Assembly (NCBI GenBank): GCA_036794825.1
Contig: DAIRGA010000050.1
Coordinates: 1-18,657 of the forward strand
Source of the DNA: RZYY01 sp036794825
GTDB lineage: Bacteria; Bacteroidota; Bacteroidia; Bacteroidales; 4484-276
Length of the DNA: 18,657 bases
Reading direction: 5' to 3'
Shown here: in pieces, positions 6,221 to 13,938 of the stretch
Numbering within the stretch: position 1 is the first letter of the stretch
Layout of the letters: the number at the start of each line of letters is the position of its first letter
The notes under the pieces: generated by a model
What the model saw: only the letters and a program-made list of their open reading frames with translations
Database searches by the model: none
Told to the model about the DNA's origin: nothing
Translations under genes and position numbers: made by a program

Positions 6221-7246
6221 ATGGAAACAAAATTATCTATCCGAAGTTCCTTCCTGATTATGTTGAGCTGGTTGACAATAAGTCTCTCGGCCCAGGACAC
6301 ATTTTCCATCGTTGCTGTTGATACCCTCACCGGGGAGATAGGCGGCGCCGGAGCTTCCTGTATTGACGAATCCGCAATTCCCGGTGGTGTTCTGATTATC
6401 AGCGATATCATTCCAGGTAGAGGAAGTATCCACACGCAATCCTACTGGAATGCCACAAACCAGGCCAATGCCCACAACCGGATGCTGGAGGGAATGTCGC
6501 CGCAGGAAATCATTGCATGGCTGGTGGCCAATGATGTGCAGAATAATCCGCAGGTCAGACAATACGGAATTGTGGATGTTGATGAAAATGGCCATCCACG
6601 AAGCGCTGCCTTCACCGGTACCAATTGCATCAATTACAAAAATCATATCATTGGCCCAAATTATGCCATCCAGGGAAATATCCTTTTAGGTCAATATATC
6701 CTCGACAGCATGGAGGCAAGATTTCTCAACACAGAGGGTACACTGGCCGAAAAACTGATGGCAGCGCTCCAGGGTGCAAATGTTCCGGGTGCGGATACCC
6801 GTTGTCTGAATGAAGGGACTTCCTCGCGGTCGGCTTTCATCAGGGTAGCCAAACCCGATGACCCACCTTCAAACCTTTGGTGCCACCTTGTAGTTCCTTC
6901 GACACCTTATGGAGTTGAACCCATTGATTCACTGCAGGTTCTTTTCGACCAATGGTTGATCTGGACGGGGATGAATGAGGAAAAGCCAGGGCGTGAAAGC
7001 ATTTCGAGAGGATATCCTAATCCGGCTACACAGACTTTTACGGTTGAATTTTCCCCAAGCATTAATGTAAATAACTGTAAAATAAGAATTTACAGCACCA
7101 ATGGCCAGTTGATGGATGAAGCCGCATGGAGCGGTGAACCAATTGTTTTTAATACTGTTAAATATCCGGCCGGAACTTACCTCTACCAGGTTTCGGGGAA
7201 TCAACAGATTTTTGATTCCGGGAAGTTTAACATCATTAAAAACTAA
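6221..7246 (+). CDS. Secreted DUF1028 protein with T9SS sorting tail
   Basis: A 341-residue protein. The ATG at 6221 is chosen because it gives a signal peptide (METKLSIRSSFLIMLSWLT, cleavage likely after LSA at residue 24); the upstream frame only overlaps the DUF4301 gene. The mature part begins with DTFSIVAVDTLTGEIGGAG, the typical start of DUF1028, a family related to Ntn-hydrolase folds as far as I know; Thr27 lies very close to the predicted mature N-terminus. The DUF1028 domain runs to about residue 245. The C-terminus (residues ~260-341: RGYPNPATQTFTVEF, IRIYSTNGQLMDE, AGTYLYQVSG, KFNIIKN) is a type A T9SS sorting domain, so export to the surface or medium is expected. The substrate is unknown. 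The next gene follows after eight bases. Confidence 0.88.
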   Translation: METKLSIRSSFLIMLSWLTISLSAQDTFSIVAVDTLTGEIGGAGASCIDESAIPGGVLIISDIIPGRGSIHTQSYWNATNQANAHNRMLEGMSPQEIIAWLVANDVQNNPQVRQYGIVDVDENGHPRSAAFTGTNCINYKNHIIGPNYAIQGNILLGQYILDSMEARFLNTEGTLAEKLMAALQGANVPGADTRCLNEGTSSRSAFIRVAKPDDPPSNLWCHLVVPSTPYGVEPIDSLQVLFDQWLIWTGMNEEKPGRESISRGYPNPATQTFTVEFSPSINVNNCKIRIYSTNGQLMDEAAWSGEPIVFNTVKYPAGTYLYQVSGNQQIFDSGKFNIIKN

Positions 7247-7254
7247 GTAGATTT

Positions 7255-7617
7255 ATGGAAAATAACTCGTTCATTCAAAGTGTGTTCAGTGCTGTTGATC
7301 GCTCTGATGCAAAGGGTTTGGCCGATTTTATGACCGATAATGCGGTTTTCAGATTTTCAAATTTTCCTGAAGTAGTCGGGAAGGAAAACATTACTCCTTT
7401 CCTCGAGGGATTTTTCCAAAGTATTAAAGAGATAAAGCACGACCATCTGGAGTCCTGGGAAGTTCCCGGGGGCTATGTGATTAATGGGAAGGTGACCTAT
7501 ACCCGGCATGATGGCTCGATTTACCCCTGTTGGTTTGCCAACACTTTCAAGATGGAAAACGGTAAGATCAGAGATTACCTGATTTTCGTTGACAACTCAA
7601 AGCTTTACAGCAATTAA
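7255..7617 (+). CDS. NTF2/SnoaL-like protein
   Basis: A 120-residue single-domain protein with the cone-shaped alpha+beta plan of the SnoaL/NTF2-like superfamily: an N-terminal helix (FIQSVFSAVDRSDAKGLADFM), the strand with DNAVFRFSNFPEVVG, helix FLEGFFQSIKEIKHD and the strands GKVTYTRHDGS and ANTFKMENGKIRDYLIFVD. Members range from isomerases and hydratases to simple ligand binders, so no reaction is assigned. It follows the DUF1028 gene by eight bases and ends before a strong terminator, so the two are probably one transcript. No signal peptide, so unlike its neighbour it stays in the cytosol. Confidence 0.78.
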   Translation: MENNSFIQSVFSAVDRSDAKGLADFMTDNAVFRFSNFPEVVGKENITPFLEGFFQSIKEIKHDHLESWEVPGGYVINGKVTYTRHDGSIYPCWFANTFKMENGKIRDYLIFVDNSKLYSN

Positions 7618-7637
7618 TACGATTGCTTAATCGGGTC

Positions 7638-7740
7638 ACCCGAAATCAGAACCTTCCTTGAGACTTTTCTCTTCAGCCTATTTCAAAAAAAATTAAAAGA
7701 GACAAGTACCGGGCCTAATCTTCTGATTTCGGGTTTTTTA
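7638..7740 (+). terminator. Large terminator with perfect 14-bp stem and 69-base structured loop
   Basis: Bases 7638-7651 pair perfectly with 7721-7734, followed by six T's: an intrinsic terminator ending the DUF1028/SnoaL unit. The loop is unusually long. Inside it 7664-7673 pairs with 7697-7706 (9 of 10). A competing small hairpin (TCGGG 7631-7635 with CCCGA 7639-7643) would occupy the left arm of the main stem. Confidence 0.7.
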
Positions 7741-7792
7741 TCCTATTTACCCCGCATTTCCTAAATTTTCAAAATTGATCACACTATTCTTC

Positions 7793-7821
7793 TTGACAAA
7801 AGGAAAAAATGTGTTTATTTG
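7793..7821 (+). promoter_or_regulatory. Probable promoter of the leucine-degradation operon
   Basis: TTGACA at 7793-7798 supplies the -33 TTG; TTTATTTG at 7814-7821 matches TAnnTTTG at five of six fixed bases. There are 18 bases between TTG and the -7 box. The GTG start of the first gene lies 54 bases downstream. Confidence 0.5.
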
Positions 7822-7848
7822 TTTATCAAAAAAATGACGGTTTATCAA
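7821..7848 (+). repeat. Direct repeat GTTTATCAA in the operon leader
   Basis: GTTTATCAA occurs at 7821-7829 and 7840-7848, 19 bp apart start to start (close to two helical turns), overlapping and just downstream of the proposed -7 box. This is how a repressor operator could look; no regulator is known. Confidence 0.35.
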
Positions 7849-7875
7849 TCAGGAAAAATCTAAAAATCATCCACC

Positions 7876-9483
<1,608 letters not shown>

Positions 9484-9498
9484 ATTTCCCGCAAAAAG

Positions 9499-10290
9499 AT
9501 GAAAACTTATAACAACATCGAGTTTGAACTCACCAACTCCATCGGAACCGTTTGGTTGAACCGTCCCGACAAGCACAACGCCCTCAATGCTGAAATGATC
9601 GCTGAGATTATTGAGTGTTTTGAGGAGCTAAACAGCAATGACAAGGTCAGGATTGTGATGCTGAGAGGACGCGGCAAATCGTTCTGCGCCGGCGCCGATC
9701 TAAATTATATGAAAGGGATAGCAACTTTTGGTTTTGACGAGAATTACAACGACAGCCTGCGCCTGGCCAGATGTTTCAACGTGATCTACACTTGTCAGAA
9801 ACCCACGATCGCAGTCGTTCAGGGCGCTGCTATCGGTGGGGCTAACGGATTGCTGGCTGCCTGCGACTTTGTTTACTGCACCGACGACACCAAATTTGCC
9901 TTTGCAGAGGTAAAATTAGGCATTGCCCCGGCAACAATCTCGCCTTACATCGTAAAGCGAATCGGTGAATTTGCTTCACGTGACCTGATGATTACAGGTA
10001 GAAGATTTAGCGGAAAAGAGGCTGAATATCACCGGCTTGTGAACAAATCGTTACCTGAAGAGGAATTGGAAGAGCATATAAATTCCACCGTAAAGCAGCT
10101 CATGTCGAGCGGCCCGGAAGCGATGAAAGTCTGCAAACAGCTCATTTACGACCTATACAATAAGCTCAATTTTGACGATTCCATTGATTACTCCGCCAGG
10201 CTGATTGCCACTTTGCGTGCTTCAGCAGAAGGCCAGGAGGGCATGGCTTCGTTCCTCGAAAAACGTCCGCCAAAGTGGACACAAATTTAA
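9499..10290 (+). CDS. Enoyl-CoA hydratase family, probable 3-methylglutaconyl-CoA hydratase
   Basis: A 263-residue crotonase-family protein, 15 bases after the carboxyltransferase gene. The oxyanion-hole motifs are SFCAGADLNYMK (residues 61-72) and GAAIGGANGLLAACD (109-123). Glu137 in FAEVKLG is the retained acid/base residue; the first catalytic Glu of classical crotonase is absent (GGANGLL), as in bacterial LiuC-type hydratases. The following GIAPATISPYIVKRIG is also LiuC-like. Family knowledge: LiuC/AUH converts 3-methylglutaconyl-CoA to HMG-CoA. The position directly after the MccB gene supports this step. Another branched enoyl-CoA as substrate is possible but less likely. Confidence 0.87.
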   Translation: MKTYNNIEFELTNSIGTVWLNRPDKHNALNAEMIAEIIECFEELNSNDKVRIVMLRGRGKSFCAGADLNYMKGIATFGFDENYNDSLRLARCFNVIYTCQKPTIAVVQGAAIGGANGLLAACDFVYCTDDTKFAFAEVKLGIAPATISPYIVKRIGEFASRDLMITGRRFSGKEAEYHRLVNKSLPEEELEEHINSTVKQLMSSGPEAMKVCKQLIYDLYNKLNFDDSIDYSARLIATLRASAEGQEGMASFLEKRPPKWTQI

Positions 10291-10310
10291 ACACCCAACA
10301 TTAAGAAGAA

Positions 10311-12467
10311 ATGGCTAAACGTCAGATAAAATTCAGCCTTGTTTACCGCGACATGTGGCAATCCTCCGGGAAATATGTGCCGCGGGTTGACCAGTTGAAA
10401 AAAGTTGCTCCCGTCATCATTGACATGGGTTGCTTTTCGAGAATAGAAACCAACGGCGGCGCTTTTGAGCAGGTAAACCTCATGTATGGCGAAAACCCTA
10501 ACACGGCTGTTCGGGAATGGACAAAACCCTTCAACAATGCCGGTATACAAACCCACATGCTCGAGAGGGCGCTCAATGGCATCAGGATGTTTCCCGTTCC
10601 GGCAGATGTCAGGAAGCTGATGTTTAAGGTGAAAAAAGCCCAGGGAACCAACATTGCCCGCTCGTTTTGCGGATTGAACGATACCCGTAACCTCGAACTT
10701 TCGGTTAAGTATGCCAAAGAGGCCGGAATGATCTCTCAGACTGCGCTTTGTATAACACACTCTGCATTGCACACCACCGATTATTACATGGGAGTGGTGG
10801 ATAAAGCGGTGGAATTTGGAACAGACGAAATTTGCCTGAAAGATATGGCAGGTATTGGCCGCCCCGCTGAACTTGGCAGATTGGTAAAAAACATCAAGGA
10901 AAAGTATCCGCATCTCGTTGTGCAGTATCATGGTCATACAGGTCCGGGTTTTTCAGTAGCTTCGATGCTTGAGGTGGCGCGCAACGGTGCGGATTATCTC
11001 GATTGCGCCATGGAGCCGCTTTCGTGGGGAATGGTGCACCCCGACGTTATTACCATCCAGAGCATGCTCAGGGACGCCGGTTTTGACGTTCCCGACATCA
11101 ACATGAATGCTTATATGGAGGCAAGGCACCTAACCCAAACCTTTATTGACGACTTTCTCGGTCTTTTCATTGACCCAAAGAACCGCTATCTTTCATCTTT
11201 GCTGGTGGAGTCGGGACTGCCCGGCGGGATGATGGGAAGCCTTATGGCCGATCTTAAAGGCGTTCACCAGGGTATTAACATGTCGCTGAAAGCCGCAGGT
11301 AAACACGAAATGACCGAAGACGAACTGCTGGTGAATCTTTTCGACGAGGTAGCATATGTCTGGCCAAAACTGGGATATCCGCCGCTGGTTACGCCCTTCA
11401 GCCAGTATGTGAAAAATGTGGCACTGCTCAACATCGTGCAAATGGCCAAAGGCGACGAGCGCTACTCGATGATGGACGAAAATACCTGGGCTATGATCCT
11501 GGGTAAAGCGGGCAAACTTCCCGGTCCGCTCGCACCCGAAATCATCGAACTGGCCAAAAAGCTAAACCGTGATTTTTACAACGGTGTTCCTCAGGAACTT
11601 TATCCCGACGAGCTGGACAAATTCAGGGCTGAAATGGTAAAAAATGGCTGGGATACCGGCCCGGATGATGAGGAACTTTTCGAATTTGCTATGCACGAAA
11701 CCCAATACCGCGATTTCAAATCAGGCCACGCCAAAAAGAGATTTGAAGAAGAGGTGGAAAAAGCACGCGAAAAATTAACCACAAAAAAAACTATTGCCGT
11801 GAGCGAAAAACCTTCCATTAACAGAAACGCCTACAATAAAGACGAAGTGGATTTCCCGGTGGCTGTCGTTGGTTACCTGCTTTTCAGCCTGAACAGCAAA
11901 GCCGCTGACACGAGCGCTAACAATGTCTGGAGCGCCATTGGCTACTGGCGTAATCAGAAGACCATAAACATTGTACTGAATGGCGATACGGTGCAGGTTG
12001 CGGTTGCCAGGACTTTTAAGGGAGATTACCGGTTCGAAATCAACAATACCGAATATCCGGCAAGTCTTATCGCAGTAGATAAAAATGAAGTGGACTTTAA
12101 GATTGGCGGCAATTCCTTTGTGGCTGCAATTTCTGCCGGAGATCAAGGGATGGCCAACGTTGTTGTTAACAAGAAGGAGTTTCAGATGATGAGAAACGAT
12201 TTGCTTGTTTCCGAGCAAATTGCCAGCGTTAAAGAAGAATCCAACACGAGCGCCGAAAATAGGATTTTCTCACCATTGCCGGGACGGGTTTTCAAAATCA
12301 ATGTAAAAGAGGGAGATACCGTCGCCAAAGGCGACATTATGATTGTGATCGAAGCCATGAAGATGGAAAACAACATCGCAGCCAAAAAGGATGCACGGGT
12401 AGCAAAAGTGATGGTTTCGCTTAACGATATGGTTGATTCGGCCACAACACTAATTGAAATCGAATAA
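10311..12467 (+). CDS. Biotin protein with pyruvate/oxaloacetate-type carboxyltransferase, MccA-like BT segment and BCCP domain
   Basis: 718 residues in three parts. (1) Residues 1-~480: a DRE-TIM carboxyltransferase plus conserved PYC/OADA region. Metal-site residues remain: Asp14 and Gln17 in YRDMWQS, Lys177 in LKDMA (the carbamylated lysine of the family), His207 and His209 in QYHGHTG. Also ETNGGA and YPPLVTPFSQ. (2) Residues ~514-632: a beta-rich stretch with VWSAIGYW (Trp540, Trp546), NGDTVQVAV and NKKEFQMM that resembles the BT docking domain of MccA. (3) Residues ~645-718: a biotinyl domain with EAMKMEN, biotin lysine Lys684. There is no ATP-grasp biotin carboxylase. I infer the donor half of a transcarboxylase feeding the MccB-like subunit. 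Departures from pyruvate enzymes (AHQ to MWQ, FDA to FCG, Tyr of the RGANGVGY region lost) leave the donor substrate open. An ordinary pyruvate carboxylase B subunit is the alternative. Confidence 0.85.
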   Translation: MAKRQIKFSLVYRDMWQSSGKYVPRVDQLKKVAPVIIDMGCFSRIETNGGAFEQVNLMYGENPNTAVREWTKPFNNAGIQTHMLERALNGIRMFPVPADVRKLMFKVKKAQGTNIARSFCGLNDTRNLELSVKYAKEAGMISQTALCITHSALHTTDYYMGVVDKAVEFGTDEICLKDMAGIGRPAELGRLVKNIKEKYPHLVVQYHGHTGPGFSVASMLEVARNGADYLDCAMEPLSWGMVHPDVITIQSMLRDAGFDVPDINMNAYMEARHLTQTFIDDFLGLFIDPKNRYLSSLLVESGLPGGMMGSLMADLKGVHQGINMSLKAAGKHEMTEDELLVNLFDEVAYVWPKLGYPPLVTPFSQYVKNVALLNIVQMAKGDERYSMMDENTWAMILGKAGKLPGPLAPEIIELAKKLNRDFYNGVPQELYPDELDKFRAEMVKNGWDTGPDDEELFEFAMHETQYRDFKSGHAKKRFEEEVEKAREKLTTKKTIAVSEKPSINRNAYNKDEVDFPVAVVGYLLFSLNSKAADTSANNVWSAIGYWRNQKTINIVLNGDTVQVAVARTFKGDYRFEINNTEYPASLIAVDKNEVDFKIGGNSFVAAISAGDQGMANVVVNKKEFQMMRNDLLVSEQIASVKEESNTSAENRIFSPLPGRVFKINVKEGDTVAKGDIMIVIEAMKMENNIAAKKDARVAKVMVSLNDMVDSATTLIEIE

Positions 12468-12493
12468 GTTACCGATCAAAAAAATAAAGAAAA

Positions 12494-13642
12494 ATGAATT
12501 TTGAATTGTCAGATGAACACAAAATGATTCGGGAAACGGTGCGTGATTTTGCTGAACGCGAAATCCGGCCGGTTGCCAAAGAGTTAGACGAAAAAGCTCA
12601 GTTTTCGGTTGAGCTGACTCGCAAAATGGGTGAACTTGGCCTGTTTGGAATGTATTTGCCCGAGAAATACGGAGGCCAGGGGTTGGATACGATTTCGTAC
12701 ATCATCGCAGTGGAAGAGATCGCCAGGGTTGACGGCAGCCAGGGAGCTACATTGGCAGCACACAACTCGCTCGGAATCGGTCCACTCTATTATTACGGAA
12801 CAGAAGAGCAGAAGATGAAATATCTCCCGCAACTCTGCACCGGAGAAGCCCTTTGGGGTTTTGGCCTCACTGAGCCCGACGCTGGCTCCGATTCGCGGGC
12901 ATCCAAAACCACCGCAGTCCTTGAAAACGGTGATTGGGTCATCAACGGATCGAAAATCTTCATCACCAATGGATCTGCTGAAATCTCCATTGGGTCAGCA
13001 GTACAGGCTGTTACGAGGGTTTTTGAGGATGGCAAAAAAGAGTATTCAACGATCATTGTGGATAAAGACACGCCAGGTTTCCGCCGGATGCCAATGCACG
13101 GAAAGATGATGTGGCGCGCCTCCGATACCGCCCAATTATTTTTCGACGACTGCCGTGTTCCGGAATCCAACCTGCTGGGAAAACGCGGTGAAGGTTCCAA
13201 AATCATGCTTTCGACACTCGACAACGGGCGACTTTCCATCGCAGCGCTTGGACTGGGAGCCGCTCAGGGCGCTTTCGATCTGGCCATGCAATATGCACAG
13301 GAGCGCAGGCAATTTGGTCAACCCATCTCCAAGTTCCAGGTCAACGCGTTCAAACTTGCCGATATGGCAATGAAGATTGAACATGCCCGATGGTTCCTTT
13401 ATCGAACCTGCTGGCTAAAAGACAATAACAAACCTTTTGGCAAAGAGGCGGCGATGGCCAAACTCTATTGCTCAGAAATTGCCAAGGAGGTAGCCGATGA
13501 AGCTGTTCAAATTCACGGTGGTTATGGTTTGATGAAAGATTACGACGTCGAAAGAATTTACCGCGACCAGCGCCTGTTGCAGATAGGTGAGGGGACTTCG
13601 GAAATCCAGCGGATCGTCATTTCACGCCACCTGGGATTGTAA
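12494..13642 (+). CDS. Acyl-CoA dehydrogenase, probable isovaleryl/short branched-chain type
   Basis: A 382-residue FAD flavoprotein with the standard three-domain acyl-CoA dehydrogenase plan: helical N-terminus (FELSDEHKMIRETVRDFAE), middle sheet with GFGLTEPDAGSDSRA and ITNGSAEI, C-terminal helices with RRQFGQPISKFQ and EAVQIHGGYGLMKDYDVERIYRD. The catalytic base is Glu366 in IGEGTSEIQR, the short/medium-chain arrangement. Classical isovaleryl-CoA dehydrogenase has Ala at that point and its base in the LDLER segment; here that segment is LDNGR (Gly245). So context suggests isovaleryl-CoA to 3-methylcrotonyl-CoA, while the active site is butyryl/2-methylbutyryl type. Electrons should go to ETF, which is not in the window. 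It lies 26 bases after the biotin protein gene. Confidence 0.9.
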   Translation: MNFELSDEHKMIRETVRDFAEREIRPVAKELDEKAQFSVELTRKMGELGLFGMYLPEKYGGQGLDTISYIIAVEEIARVDGSQGATLAAHNSLGIGPLYYYGTEEQKMKYLPQLCTGEALWGFGLTEPDAGSDSRASKTTAVLENGDWVINGSKIFITNGSAEISIGSAVQAVTRVFEDGKKEYSTIIVDKDTPGFRRMPMHGKMMWRASDTAQLFFDDCRVPESNLLGKRGEGSKIMLSTLDNGRLSIAALGLGAAQGAFDLAMQYAQERRQFGQPISKFQVNAFKLADMAMKIEHARWFLYRTCWLKDNNKPFGKEAAMAKLYCSEIAKEVADEAVQIHGGYGLMKDYDVERIYRDQRLLQIGEGTSEIQRIVISRHLGL

Positions 13643-13671
13643 ATCATTTAATCACTCAAATCTTTAAAAAT

Positions 13672-13866
13672 ATGGAAGAAAAGAACAAAGTCGAAATTGT
13701 AGTGTCCGAAACCGGATCCTATATGGTAAAAGGAGATTTCAAAATCGTGGATTCCAAAGGCAATGAGATCAGGGCAACCGACCCCACCTACCTTTGCCGC
13801 TGCGGCCATTCGAAAAACAAACCCTACTGCGACGGACAGCACCGCAATGTAGGCTGGAAACCGTAA
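13672..13866 (+). CDS. CDGSH iron-sulfur protein
   Basis: A 64-residue protein with one CDGSH motif: Cys42, Cys44, Cys53 and His57 in CRCGHSKNKPYCDGQH, the 3-Cys/1-His ligand set of a labile [2Fe-2S] cluster. The rest is a short beta fold (GSYMVKGDFKIVDSKGNEI). No signal or membrane segment. Family knowledge: such proteins transfer electrons or clusters, but roles in bacteria are poorly defined. It sits 29 bases after the acyl-CoA dehydrogenase gene and before the acetoacetyl-CoA synthetase gene, so a redox link to the pathway is possible but unproven. Confidence 0.92.
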   Translation: MEEKNKVEIVVSETGSYMVKGDFKIVDSKGNEIRATDPTYLCRCGHSKNKPYCDGQHRNVGWKP

Positions 13867-13887
13867 AATTTTGAAAATCAACCCATC

Positions 13888-13920
13888 AACCCTGTCAGGG
13901 TTGCAAACCCTGTCAGGGTT
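13888..13920 (+). repeat. Twin palindrome (AACCCTGTCAGGGTT) x2 within the operon
   Basis: AACCCTGTCAGGGTT is found at 13888-13902 and 13906-13920, separated by GCA. Each copy is a perfect 7+7 inverted repeat around one T, and the two copies can also pair with each other (14 of 15). TTTTC follows. It lies in the 72-base gap before the acetoacetyl-CoA synthetase gene, where it may attenuate transcription or stabilise the upstream message. Confidence 0.75.
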
Positions 13921-13938
13921 TTCAAAAACAAGAAACCC

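Noticed and set aside
10311..12467. Calling this simply pyruvate carboxylase subunit B or oxaloacetate decarboxylase alpha
   Set aside because: The BT-like segment, the operon with an MccB-type gene and the changed substrate-pocket residues argue against a plain housekeeping role, although it remains the main alternative.
13888..13920. Possible CRISPR repeat pair
   Set aside because: Only two 15-base palindromic copies with a 3-base gap and no spacers or cas genes.
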